From the NCBI GenBank assembly GCA_964620045.1, contig CAZUJL010000001.1, positions 248,001 through 312,000 on the forward strand: DNA of 64,000 nt, written 5' to 3'. The DNA is from VFKU01 sp964620045 (GTDB taxonomy: Bacteria; Hydrogenedentota; Hydrogenedentia; Hydrogenedentales; GCA-2746185). Shown one piece after another: positions 24,708-35,372 of this stretch. The first letter of the stretch is position 1; every line of letters starts with the position of its first letter. A program made the translations under genes and the position numbers. Below the pieces are notes generated by a model. The model saw nothing but the letters and a program-made list of their open reading frames with translations, did no database searches and had not been told where the DNA came from.

Positions 24708-24998
24708 TCAGCCGAGATCGATCTTTCGCTTTTCGGGATCCGGATGCTCTTTGTAGAGAATCGCAACGTGTCCGATGATCCCCGCGATTTCGCTGGCAGT
24801 GGCTTCGGCGAGTTCCGCGGTGAGATCTTTTTTCTCTTCCTTAAAATCGAGAAAGCGGACTTTAATCAGCTCGTGCGCATCGAGGGCTTTCGCTGTCGCG
24901 GCGATGATGCCGTCGGTGAGGCCTTGTTTGCCGATCATCACCACGGGGTCGAGGTGGTGCGCAAGGCCCCGGAGGTGTTTACGCTGCTGGCTGGTCAT
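24708..24998 (-). CDS. yhbY: YhbY-type CRM-domain RNA-binding protein
   Basis: A 96-residue single CRM-domain protein, which in E. coli binds the precursor 50S subunit. MTSQQRKHLRGLAHHLDPVVMIGKQGL carries the GKQG loop (GxxG) that contacts RNA, followed by LDAHELIKVRF. Start ATG 24998; the frame is open 35 codons upstream without similarity. Length normal. Transcribed toward the GT39-like gene, 62 bp away. In many bacteria yhbY is near greA or ftsH; here it is alone. Confidence 0.9.
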   Translation of the reverse strand: MTSQQRKHLRGLAHHLDPVVMIGKQGLTDGIIAATAKALDAHELIKVRFLDFKEEKKDLTAELAEATASEIAGIIGHVAILYKEHPDPEKRKIDLG

Positions 24999-25489
24999 GT
25001 CTGCTGAATCCTTGGGTAAAACGGGTATGCTACGCGTTGTCTGGGGCGCCCTTCCATAGAATTTAGCCTTGAAACGACGCGCAAAATGCGCAGAACTCGG
25101 CATTCGTCCGGCATTATCCTATTTCATACCGTTTCGTATAATATTTTTTTGATTTCTACTCTTCCGTAGTAAATATCGATGGCTCATTCCCCGGCGAATT
25201 CTCCTCCGCGAGGTCACTTGCATTATTTCATGGGATTTTTGGCATGATGCCGCCTTCGGGTCGGGCTGGCATACGCATTGCATTTCTCAGGCTCCACGCC
25301 CACGCCCGACTTCCGCCTGTTCGGCGATCGGCGCGCGGCACGCGCCTTGGCCGGCGCAGGCTGAATGACCCACGGTATGGAACGCCGCCGTCCGCGCATT
25401 TGCGCGGACACGGCGGCGAGGCGACCCGAGCTGCATGGGGCGGCGCGGGGCAAGTGAAGAATGGCCCGCGAGGGCAGGAGAGGAACGCT
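24999..25489 (+). promoter_or_regulatory. Long leader region upstream of type III glutamine synthetase
   Basis: 491 bases without a clear gene. A possible promoter is TTATCC (25114-25119)-N17-TATAAT (25137-25142), with a good -10 and poor -35. Downstream, 25383-25418 forms a strong hairpin: CGCCGCCG plus TCCGCGC, loop ATTT, GCGCGGA, a two-base bulge, then CGGCGGCG. It lies about 70 bases before the start codon and could attenuate or protect the message. The frame stays open from ATG 25244, but the added 82 residues are Arg-rich and unlike the enzyme. Confidence 0.5.
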
Positions 25490-27679
<2,190 letters not shown>

Positions 27680-27703
27680 AGCTGTTGGTTATGGGATCTA
27701 TAA

Positions 27704-27740
27704 CTGCGCGGGTGACCGAAAGGTCGCCCGCGCAGGTTTT
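27704..27740 (+). terminator. Rho-independent terminator of the GSIII gene
   Basis: CTGCGCGGGTGACC (27704-27717) pairs with GGTCGCCCGCGCAG (27722-27735; one T-G pair) around a GAAA tetraloop, followed by GTTTTTC. A textbook terminator 24 bases after the stop. Confidence 0.92.
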
Positions 27741-27980
27741 TCACTCTTTATTTTTGTCAAAATGCGAAAGTGTCCCGTTTCTGTGCACTCTACATAAGCC
27801 GATGCAGTATTCTCTTCTTCTATATCAAGTGTATCGTCGGTTGACACTGCGTGCCACTTCGTTTACCGTACCGACGGTTTTACCCTTGGGCGGACGGCTC
27901 TTCTGGCCTTCCGAAGCGCGGTTGCGGAGCCATCCGAAGCACTAGATCATCAGTACAAGTGCACACGGCAATAGGAAACT
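27736..27980. other. Spacer between GSIII and the response-regulator gene
   Basis: About 240 bases with no coding signal. A TTGACA at 27842-27847 is a possible -35, but its spaced -10 (TACCGT) is poor. AGGA precedes the start codon at 27981. No inverted repeat of note. Confidence 0.4.
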
Positions 27981-28598
27981 ATGAAAAACGAGCAGTCTGA
28001 CAAAGTTTTCACCAGCGGCGAAGTCGCCCGAATCTGCGGTGTTTCACCCGACACGGTTTCACGCTGGTTCGACGTGGGCCACATCGAAGGCTATCGCCTT
28101 GGGCCCGGCGGCGATCGGCGTATTCCCTATCAGAATCTGCGCAAGTTCATGCTGCAGCACGGCATTCCGCTCGACCGGTTGGAAAACGAGGCGCGTTGCA
28201 TCCTCGTGGTGGACGACGATCCGCACTATATCGACATTCTTCCGCGCGCCTTGGCGAAACTCGGCAGCTATGAAATTCTTACGGCGTCGAGCGGCTTTGA
28301 TGCCGGTACCATTGTGGCGGAGCGCAATCCGCGCGTGCTGATTCTCGACATCAATCTCTCCGACATGGACGGCCGCAAGGTGTGCCAGCGTGTGAAGGCG
28401 CGGCCGGAAACACAGCATACGCGCGTCATCGCGATTTCGGGATACATCGAAGCGCACGAGTTCGAAGGCTTGCGCGATTATGGCTTTGACGACTACCTGA
28501 AAAAACCGTTCTCGATTGAAGAGCTGACGGCCAAGGTGCAGGCGGCGTTGCGCCTGCCCGACGCCAAGGTCGCGCGGCCGGTCGCGGCCAGCGGCTGA
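27981..28598 (+). CDS. HTH-receiver regulator (excisionase-like HTH fused to REC)
   Basis: A 205-residue protein with an N-terminal MerR/excisionase-type helix-turn-helix (about 9-60: FTSGEVARICGVSPDTVSRWFDVGHIEGYRL and DRRIP) and a C-terminal phosphoreceiver domain (about 72-195). The acidic pocket is Asp78-80, the phosphoacceptor Asp123 (ILDINLSDMDG), with Ser153 and Lys174/175 as switch and catalytic residues. The usual order in response regulators is receiver first, so this is an inverted layout. It has no kinase beside it. Three bases before the HD gene, so co-transcribed. Next to the GSIII gene, it might respond to nitrogen state, but that is only position-based. Confidence 0.85.
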   Translation: MKNEQSDKVFTSGEVARICGVSPDTVSRWFDVGHIEGYRLGPGGDRRIPYQNLRKFMLQHGIPLDRLENEARCILVVDDDPHYIDILPRALAKLGSYEILTASSGFDAGTIVAERNPRVLILDINLSDMDGRKVCQRVKARPETQHTRVIAISGYIEAHEFEGLRDYGFDDYLKKPFSIEELTAKVQAALRLPDAKVARPVAASG

Positions 28599-28601
28599 CG
28601 C

Positions 28602-29177
28602 GTGGCCTATTCCGCCCGGCTCGACGACGCCTTCACGCTCGCGCGCCAGCTGCACGACACGCAGACTCGCAAGGGTTCGTCCGTCCCTTATCTCTCCCAT
28701 CTGCTCGCCGTGGCGGGCATTGTCAGCGAACATGGCGGCGATGAGGACCAGGTGATCGCGGCCCTGCTGCACGATTCCGTGGAAGACCAGGGCGGCAGCG
28801 CGTTACTCGAAAAATTGCGCGGACAGTTCGGCGATCGTGTAGCCACACTCATTGAAGCCTGCACGGACGCCTTCGATAAGCCCAAGCCGCCGTGGAAAGA
28901 GCGCAAGCTTGGGTATCTCTCCCGCATCCCCCAGGCGCCGCGCGAGGCGCGGTTGATCATCGCCGCCGACAAAATCCATAACCTGCGCAGCATGATCGCG
29001 GACTACGAAATTGTAGGCGAGAAACTCTGGGACCGGTTTACGGCGTCGCGCGAAGAAACCTTGTGGTACTACCGTTCGGTCTACGATGCAATTCGGCGGG
29101 ATTGGGACCACGCCATTGCTTCCAGTTACGAGAGAGAACTCGCAAAGCTCGTGTCGCTTACAGCAGTTTCGAAATAA
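28602..29177 (+). CDS. HD-domain phosphohydrolase (RelA/SpoT hydrolase-like)
   Basis: A 191-residue HD-superfamily protein with metal ligands His33, His57-Asp58 (ALLHDSVED) and Asp123 (AADKIHNLRS), the pattern of SpoT/MESH1-type (p)ppGpp hydrolases. It has no synthetase domain, so it may be a small alarmone hydrolase; other nucleotide substrates are possible. The start is GTG 28602, three bases after the HTH-receiver stop. It abuts the convergent Mrr-like gene with no gap. Confidence 0.82.
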   Translation: MAYSARLDDAFTLARQLHDTQTRKGSSVPYLSHLLAVAGIVSEHGGDEDQVIAALLHDSVEDQGGSALLEKLRGQFGDRVATLIEACTDAFDKPKPPWKERKLGYLSRIPQAPREARLIIAADKIHNLRSMIADYEIVGEKLWDRFTASREETLWYYRSVYDAIRRDWDHAIASSYERELAKLVSLTAVSK

Positions 29178-30935
29178 TCATTCTTCTTGCGCCAATAATT
29201 GTTTGGCTTTTTCAATATCGATATGCGCTTTATGGCCATGTTTTGCGAGCATGTGCAACAAGTTGCCTCCATCAATCAGTTGTAGCGGTTTCCCCTTTGC
29301 GAACTCGTATGCATCAGGCCCATAGACAGAAGTTGTTACGAGTATGCCTTTGTTCGCTCCTTCATGTTGGAGAGTGCCGAACAAATCGCGCACAGCGGCA
29401 ACTCCCACGGTGTTTGTATATCGCTTTGCTTGAATAACGAACTTTCCACCCCTAATTGGATCCGGATCAAAGATAATTGCGTCAACACCGCCATCATGGC
29501 TCGCCCGAGTAACCTTGACGTCAGATCCGGGTTGGCTGAATTCGCTTTCGAACAGTTCGCGAACCAGATGTTCAAAATCCTCCCAATCCATTGCGGCCAA
29601 ATTCACCCCTTCGTCCAACGTTTTTGCCACCTCGTAAGACTGAACGAATCGCTCGTCTTCCTTGTCAAAAACAACCAGAGGCGCGACAGGCGCCATTGAG
29701 TGAAGAGCAGCGCTACCAACCCCTTTGAGCTTTTTAAAGCACGCCTTAGGGTCAATTCTCGCAAGATTTATTTCTAGGAAAACGGGCTTATTGGCTTGGA
29801 CTGACATGAGGCAAGCGCGGACTTCGCGGCCCGTCGCTGGATCGATGGATGTAACAAAGCCATTAAAAACTATAGTGGCCAGCGCATCTACTTCGTCAGC
29901 CTCAAACAATTCATGAAGTGTACGAATCGCAACTTGATAGAGAATTCCGTCATACATTTCATTTATTTCGTCGCTGGACAATTCCTTCTGAACCAACTGA
30001 TCTCGAGACTGCACATATTTCACTTCTTTGATTCGCGGCAAATCATTAATTGGTGGCAAATCGTAATCGACAATCAGCAACCCGTTGATTTCATTGAATG
30101 CTAATTCAAAAGTTTGAGGGAAAAAATCTGGATAACTACTTCTGAGTAATACCATTTCACAGTAAATTTCGATTGCTGCAGGGGCTTTCGATAAGTATGT
30201 CGAACGACGTTTATCTACTTCGGCATTTCCATCACTTTGGACGCGAAGAAATTCGGCCTTGCACATTTCCCAGTTTTGAACTATGCGGGCGTACTCTGCA
30301 TGGATGCCTGCCGCTGCGACTTCATGTTCTTTTTTTAATGCCACATAGCGAGAATGCGCACTTCGAGCGTCCGTTTCCCATTTCGCATGCGCCTGTCGAT
30401 AGTTCTCGCTTATCGCAACTTCGCGACGCTCTCGCATAAATGGAAATATCTTTTCCAGAAAACCTGGTGGCAATACAAAGTCTTCAACTTGCGGTTTTTT
30501 ATTAAGAATCTCCGGATATATCGGCGCAGGAGGCAATACTGGTTCTGTGGGTTTTGATTCTGGAAATGATTCATGAGACTTCAGCATGTTCCAGTCAATC
30601 GCGTCAGGCACGCTTAAGGTATGGGAAAGGAGCGATTTAAGCTCATCGGTAATCTTTTGTGCTTCTCTTGTTTGTTCTAGCGCAGCCTCCTTCATTGAAG
30701 CCGCATGTTCTTTTTTCTTGAGGCCATCTTGCTTCTTACGCGAAGCTTCTTGCTGCTTAAACCACTGCTCGGTCCATTGAGTCGCTCGCGCATGAGCTTT
30801 TTGAATTGCAAGAAATTGGGATTGGTCTTTAATCGTCTGATATTTCCCCAAGCCTTTGTGCGCGACTTGTATTTCGAACGAAACGTTGCCGCGAGAACTT
30901 ATTCGCTGCACCACCGCACCGATCTCGGGTTCCAT
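29178..30935 (-). CDS. Mrr-like restriction endonuclease (type IV) with coiled-coil N terminus
   Basis: A 585-residue protein. Residues about 20-100 are Lys/Glu/Ala-rich and predicted coiled coil; a middle region of unknown fold follows to about 440; the C terminus (about 450-585) is an Mrr catalytic PD-(D/E)xK domain with EDFEHLVRELF, D481-G-G-V-D485 and QAK (Gln502, Lys504). Such proteins cut foreign, usually modified, DNA. No methyltransferase is next to it, which fits a type IV system. The gene is clearly more AT-rich than its neighbours and uses AT-ending codons, so it was probably acquired recently. It is flanked tightly by the HD gene (0 bp) and, on the other side, by the glnK terminator. 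Confidence 0.8.
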   Translation of the reverse strand: MEPEIGAVVQRISSRGNVSFEIQVAHKGLGKYQTIKDQSQFLAIQKAHARATQWTEQWFKQQEASRKKQDGLKKKEHAASMKEAALEQTREAQKITDELKSLLSHTLSVPDAIDWNMLKSHESFPESKPTEPVLPPAPIYPEILNKKPQVEDFVLPPGFLEKIFPFMRERREVAISENYRQAHAKWETDARSAHSRYVALKKEHEVAAAGIHAEYARIVQNWEMCKAEFLRVQSDGNAEVDKRRSTYLSKAPAAIEIYCEMVLLRSSYPDFFPQTFELAFNEINGLLIVDYDLPPINDLPRIKEVKYVQSRDQLVQKELSSDEINEMYDGILYQVAIRTLHELFEADEVDALATIVFNGFVTSIDPATGREVRACLMSVQANKPVFLEINLARIDPKACFKKLKGVGSAALHSMAPVAPLVVFDKEDERFVQSYEVAKTLDEGVNLAAMDWEDFEHLVRELFESEFSQPGSDVKVTRASHDGGVDAIIFDPDPIRGGKFVIQAKRYTNTVGVAAVRDLFGTLQHEGANKGILVTTSVYGPDAYEFAKGKPLQLIDGGNLLHMLAKHGHKAHIDIEKAKQLLAQEE

Positions 30936-30990
30936 TAAAAGCCCTTTGAGTCAAAAGTTGTACTAGCAAAGTTAGCACATTTTGGCGCTC

Positions 30991-31030
30991 AAAAAAGTAA
31001 GGCGGCCGGAACCAATTGGCCCGGCCGCCT
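30991..31030 (-). terminator. Terminator of the amtB-glnK operon
   Basis: On the minus strand AGGCGGCCGG (31030-31021) pairs with CCGGCCGCCT (31009-31000) around an 11-base loop, followed by TACTTTTTT (30999-30991). It lies 33 bases after the glnK stop. Confidence 0.88.
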
Positions 31031-31062
31031 CGTGGCATGAATGATGCCTATCTCGAAACTTT

Positions 31063-31404
31063 TCAACCGATGGCGATGTCTCCCGACTCACCGGTACGGA
31101 TTCGAATCGCGTCATCCACAGGATACACGAAGATTTTACCGTCGCCAATGCGGCCCGTCGACGCGGCGTCGACCACGGCCTTGATGGTGCGGTCCACGAC
31201 GTCGTCGGGAACAACGACTTCGATCTTCATTTTCGGCAGGAACTCCACGACGTATTCGGCGCCGCGGTAAAGTTCCTTGTGCCCCTTCTGCCGGCCAAAG
31301 CCCTTCACTTCGGTGATGGTCATGCCCTGGATGCCGATGCCGGCGAGGGCCTCCTTCACTTCTTCAAGCTTGAAAGGCTTTACGATCGCCTCAACCTTCT
31401 TCAT
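31063..31404 (-). CDS. glnK: PII nitrogen regulatory protein
   Basis: A 113-residue PII signal protein. The T-loop uridylylation residue Tyr51 is in GAEYVVEFLPK, Lys58 follows, and the ATP/2-oxoglutarate motifs are in the GFGRQKGHKELYRG and TGRIGDGKIFV segments. PII binds 2-oxoglutarate, ADP and ATP and, at low nitrogen demand, plugs the AmtB channel. Its position directly after amtB (69 bp) marks it as GlnK rather than GlnB. Ends at a strong terminator. No GlnD, NtrB or NtrC in the window. Confidence 0.95.
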   Translation of the reverse strand: MKKVEAIVKPFKLEEVKEALAGIGIQGMTITEVKGFGRQKGHKELYRGAEYVVEFLPKMKIEVVVPDDVVDRTIKAVVDAASTGRIGDGKIFVYPVDDAIRIRTGESGDIAIG

Positions 31405-31473
31405 CGAACTGATCTCCTATGTGGTCCGAGTATAGCCGTCCCCGGACACGGGTTCATGCGCCCGGCCGGCGCG

Positions 31474-32880
31474 TTAGTTGTTGTAGCCCTGTTCACCATG
31501 CAACGACAGGTCGAGGCCCATGCTCTCCTCTTCCGCCGATACGCGCAAGCCAATCGTGAGGTCTATCACTTTCAGGATAACGAAGGACAGCACGCCGCTC
31601 CACACGATCGTCACGCCGACGCTCTTGGCCTGAATGATGACCTGCGCCACCACGGATTCAATTTCCTTCTGACCGCCGAACGCCGTCGAGGCGAACACAC
31701 CCGTCAGAAGCGCACCCACGATACCGCCGATGCCGTGCACGCCGAAGGCATCCAGCGAATCGTCGTAGCCGAGCTTTTTCTTCATCGTCGTTGCCGCGAA
31801 GAAGCAGAGGAACGCCGCGGCGAAACCAATCGCCAGGCCACCCATCGGACCGACCGTACCGGAGGCCGGCGTGATGGCGACCAGACCGGCCACCGCACCC
31901 GTGGCCGCGCCGAGCGCGCTCGGCTTGCCGTGCTTGATCCATTCAATCGCCAACCACGTCACCGTCGCCATCGCCGTCGCGATGTGCGTGACCAACATGG
32001 CCATGCCCGCCAGCGAATCGGCCGCGGCCGCGCTGCCGGCGTTGAACCCGAACCAACCGCACCACAGCATGCCCGCACCCACGACCGTGAGCACCATGCT
32101 GTGCGGCGGCATCTGACGCTCCGGGTAACCCGTGCGCTTGCCGATCAGCAAGCAGGACACCAGCGCCGCGATCCCCGCGTTGATATGAACGACCGTACCA
32201 CCGGCGAAGTCAAGCACACCCCAATCCCAGAACAACGCGCCCGGGCCCGACCATGCCATGTGGCAGATCGGCGCGTACACGAGCAGCGCCCAAAACGTCG
32301 TGAACAACATCATGGCCGAGAACTTCATGCGTTCCGCGAAAGCACCGCAGATGAGCGCCGGCGTGATGATGAAGAACGTCGACTGGAACGCGATGAAGAC
32401 CGTCGTCGGAATGCCATAGCCGGTCCAGATCGAGCCCGCCGACGTGCCTGCCAGGAACGCCTGACCCGCGCCGCCGATGAAGCTGTTAAGGTTCAATACG
32501 CCCTCTTCCATGCCCGTCGTGTCGAACGCAAGGCTCCACGCGATCACGACCCACAAAATCGTGGCCCATGCGGTAATCGCGAAGCACTGCATCAACACCG
32601 ACAACACGTTCTTCGTGCGGACGAGACCGCCATAGAAGAGTGACAGCCCGGGGATGGTCATGAACAACACCAGCACCATCGACGTAAGCATCCAGGCCGT
32701 GTTCCCAGAATTCAGTTCTTCGGCCGGCGCCTCTTCGGCTGGCGCTTCCACTACCGCGGCCGTAGCATCCGCGGCGGGCGCCGCTTCATCCTGGGCCATT
32801 GACAGAACAGGCGTCATCAGCACCATGAACATCAGTGCCAATGCCACCCATCCACCCTTCCTTCCTCGCAGCAGTCGCAT
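31474..32880 (-). CDS. amtB: Ammonium transporter with signal peptide
   Basis: A 468-residue Amt/MEP/Rh ammonium channel. A signal peptide and an Ala/Glu/Pro-rich stretch occupy residues 1-57 (LMTPVLSMAQDEAAPAAD), then eleven membrane spans start at about 63 (TAWMLTSMVLVLFMTIPGLSLF). The pore histidines are in GGTVVHINAGI and AFGVHGIGGI; the cytoplasmic end EEESMGLDLSLHGEQGYNN is typical. The long processed N terminus resembles several bacterial Amt proteins. It is first in the amtB-glnK operon. The 655-bp divergent region toward dnaG holds an inverted repeat but no sigma-54 site that I can see. Confidence 0.95.
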   Translation of the reverse strand: MRLLRGRKGGWVALALMFMVLMTPVLSMAQDEAAPAADATAAVVEAPAEEAPAEELNSGNTAWMLTSMVLVLFMTIPGLSLFYGGLVRTKNVLSVLMQCFAITAWATILWVVIAWSLAFDTTGMEEGVLNLNSFIGGAGQAFLAGTSAGSIWTGYGIPTTVFIAFQSTFFIITPALICGAFAERMKFSAMMLFTTFWALLVYAPICHMAWSGPGALFWDWGVLDFAGGTVVHINAGIAALVSCLLIGKRTGYPERQMPPHSMVLTVVGAGMLWCGWFGFNAGSAAAADSLAGMAMLVTHIATAMATVTWLAIEWIKHGKPSALGAATGAVAGLVAITPASGTVGPMGGLAIGFAAAFLCFFAATTMKKKLGYDDSLDAFGVHGIGGIVGALLTGVFASTAFGGQKEIESVVAQVIIQAKSVGVTIVWSGVLSFVILKVIDLTIGLRVSAEEESMGLDLSLHGEQGYNN

Positions 32881-33535
32881 CTCTTTCTCCTTTAAGCGGG
32901 ACCCAACGCCCCGCGTTTGCCCTCTGCCGTTACTGCACCGGACCGATCAACGGAGATCCATCCGGAAATTACATACGCTTATGTATCTTTTTTTAAGCAT
33001 TGTTACGTTTTGGTAATTCATAGGTAGTAAGTTACCAAAATGTAGCCTATTCAAATTTTGCGGGTGAGTCCGTGTAGTACCGGTTTCACCGCTGCTGGAC
33101 GCGCGATTCGCTAGGCCTCACCCGCGCCGAGGCGCTCGCATCCGTGGTCGCTGCGCCCGCAGAACGCTGCAACCATCGACCTCTATAGGCAGCTTTCGTG
33201 CCAACTGGATCGGAAGGAGAAAGTTTCGGTTTCATGCGGTGATGACTGTGCGGAAAGTCGCGCATCGCGCACGCGAATCATCAATACAGTCTTGAATTAA
33301 ATCCACTTCCGTGCTATCTTTAATGATTGATTTGACACCTCAGCGGGGTGATCTGTCCGGACGGTGAAATTTGGCGCAATTCGTCCGTCCCAAACACCTA
33401 CATTCGCGGCGACGCGACATTATGGTGCGGGACTATCTTCGCTGGGTGTTGATGTCCGCGAGTTGATCGCCCGCGATCAGATTCGCGGCGCGAAAATTTT
33501 TGCTGGGCGATGGGCTAAGCGAGAGAGCACGCACG
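32881..33535. other. Divergent amtB / dnaG intergenic region with inverted repeats
   Basis: About 650 bases without a protein gene. An inverted repeat TTACGTTTTGGTAA (33003-33016) / TTACCAAAATGTAG (33032-33045) matches at 12 of 14 positions and could be an operator for amtB. ACATA-CGCTT-ATGTAT (32971-32986) is a second dyad. Position 33100-33250 is unremarkable GC-rich sequence. The dnaG-side promoter is listed separately. Confidence 0.5.
33292..33320 (+). promoter_or_regulatory. Sigma-70 type promoter upstream of dnaG-rpoD
   Basis: TTGAAT (33292-33297)-N17-TATCTT (33315-33320) matches four of six bases at each hexamer with ideal spacing, 215 bases upstream of the dnaG start. Prediction only. 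Confidence 0.45.
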
Positions 33536-35287
33536 TTGACAACTCCTCAACGCGATAACGTCGCCGAAGTAAAGGCGGCCATCGACATCGTCGAAGTCGC
33601 AGCGCGCTACGTGGATCTCAAACCCGCCGGCGGCGCGCGCTTCAAGGCGCTCTGCCCTTTTCATCGCGAGAAGACGCCGTCGTTCCACATCATGCGCGAC
33701 CGCCAGATTTTCCATTGCTTCGGGTGTGGCAAGGGCGGTGACGTGCTTACCTTCGTGCAGGAAATGGAAGGCATCGAATTTCGCGAGGCGCTTGAGCAGT
33801 TGGCCGAGCGCGCGGGCGTGAAGCTGGAGTATCGCGGCGGCAGCAATGCAGGCCAGCAAGACAGCCGCACGCTGTTGTTCAAAGCGGCCTCGTTTGCCGG
33901 GAAGTTTTACCGCTCGCAGTACCAGGGCGCACAGGGTGCTGCTGCGCGCGACTATGTCGCGAAGCGTCACCTGCGCCCCGAGACGATCGATAAATTCGGG
34001 CTGGGCTACGCGCCGGAAGGATGGCAGTCGCTGGTGGATGCCGCGCGCAAGGACAACATCGGCGAGGCGCTGCTGGAATCGGCGGGCCTCACCAAGCGCG
34101 GCAACAGCGGCGGCATGTATGACCGCTTCCGCCACCGCGTGATGTTTCCGATTCGCGATGTGTCCGGCAAGGCCGTGGCCTTCGGCGGACGCACGCTGGC
34201 AGACGATCCGGCGAAGTACCTGAACTCCGCGGAAAGCCCGATCTACAAAAAAAGCAAGACGCTGTACGGCCTGTTCGAAGCACGCGAAGCGCTGCGGCAG
34301 TCGCAAGAGGCGATCATTGTTGAAGGCTATTTCGATTTGATGCGTTGCTTTGATGCCGGCATTGAAAACGTCGTGGCCACCTGCGGCACGGCGCTGACCG
34401 ACGATCAGGCGCGCACGATTCGCCGTTATGCCGCCAACGCGCTCGTCGTATTCGACGGCGACGCAGCAGGCATTCGCGCCGCGCTACGCAGCGTGGGCAT
34501 TTTGTGCGCGGCAGGACTCACGGTGCGCGCGCTGGTGCTGCCCGACGGGCTCGACCCGGACGACTTCATTTACCGGGATGGCGCCGAGGCCTTCCGCAAG
34601 CTGGCCTCCGAGGCGCCGGGGTTTGTGCCCTTCTATGTGCGCATGAACGGGGATCGCACAGGCAGCATCGAAGGCCGCACCACGGTCGCGAAGGAACTTT
34701 TCGATGTGCTTCGTGGATTGGACGATCCGCTGCGGCAGGACGAATATTTGAAGCTCGTGGCGGTAGAACTGGGTCTGGACGAGTACCGCTGCCGGGAAAC
34801 CTTCCGCAAGAACACCGAAGACGCGCAGCGCAGCGCCAAAATGGAGCAGTTCGTCCCGTCGGCACCGATCCAGGTGAATGCACACGACCTCGAGTTTGTT
34901 GGAATCTTAATAGAGAACCTCGGGTGGGCTGAGGCGGTCTGTAAGGCGTTGGAAGGTTACCGCCTGCCCGAGACGCCGGTGGTCGAGGTGATGCAGGCCT
35001 TGGCGCTGGCGCCGCAGGGGGACCTTTCGCGGGGGTTGGAATCGCAGTCGGCGCGACAGTTGTATTCCGCCGCGGCGGCTGCCCCGAATACGTGGAACGA
35101 TCGCGGCGAGAACCTTGTGCGTGAGCGGATTGCCCGCTTTAAACGGGAAGCCCTGCTTGCGCAGCGCGAACAATTGGACAGCGAAATTCGCGCGGCGAAA
35201 CGGCAGCAAAATGAAGAGCGCGAGACGGAACTCGTCTTAAAGAAAATTGTATTGAATAAGCAGATAGAGCAACTCGGCGCGGCGTAG
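33536..35287 (+). CDS. dnaG: DNA primase
   Basis: A 583-residue primase, which lays RNA primers at the replication fork. The CHC2 zinc finger has Cys40, His43, Cys61 and Cys64 (CPFH, CFGCGKGGD). The TOPRIM core includes IIVEGYFDLM and VFDGDAAGIRA. The C-terminal part (about 430-583) is the DnaB-binding region with a coiled-coil tail (REQLDSEIRAAKRQQNEERE). The start is uncertain: no ATG fits, and I use TTG 33536 (MTTPQRDNV) after GCGAGAGAG; TTG 33500 would add 12 residues. It sits 85 bp ahead of rpoD, the usual pair of the macromolecular synthesis operon; rpsU is missing. Confidence 0.93.
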   Translation: MTTPQRDNVAEVKAAIDIVEVAARYVDLKPAGGARFKALCPFHREKTPSFHIMRDRQIFHCFGCGKGGDVLTFVQEMEGIEFREALEQLAERAGVKLEYRGGSNAGQQDSRTLLFKAASFAGKFYRSQYQGAQGAAARDYVAKRHLRPETIDKFGLGYAPEGWQSLVDAARKDNIGEALLESAGLTKRGNSGGMYDRFRHRVMFPIRDVSGKAVAFGGRTLADDPAKYLNSAESPIYKKSKTLYGLFEAREALRQSQEAIIVEGYFDLMRCFDAGIENVVATCGTALTDDQARTIRRYAANALVVFDGDAAGIRAALRSVGILCAAGLTVRALVLPDGLDPDDFIYRDGAEAFRKLASEAPGFVPFYVRMNGDRTGSIEGRTTVAKELFDVLRGLDDPLRQDEYLKLVAVELGLDEYRCRETFRKNTEDAQRSAKMEQFVPSAPIQVNAHDLEFVGILIENLGWAEAVCKALEGYRLPETPVVEVMQALALAPQGDLSRGLESQSARQLYSAAAAAPNTWNDRGENLVRERIARFKREALLAQREQLDSEIRAAKRQQNEERETELVLKKIVLNKQIEQLGAA

Positions 35288-35372
35288 GCGCCGTGCTCGA
35301 TTTTGGCGCGTTGGGCGGGCCGGCAACGGCTGCGGCAGGAACGGCGGAAGATGGCTCCGCCGAAGGAGCGGT

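Noticed and set aside
27842..27870. Sigma-70 promoter at TTGACA 27842
   Set aside because: The -10 at 17 bp (TACCGT) matches only half of the consensus, so I did not list it as a feature.
31279..32643. 454-codon open frame opposite amtB
   Set aside because: Shadow of the strongly biased codons of amtB; Arg/His-rich and without motifs.
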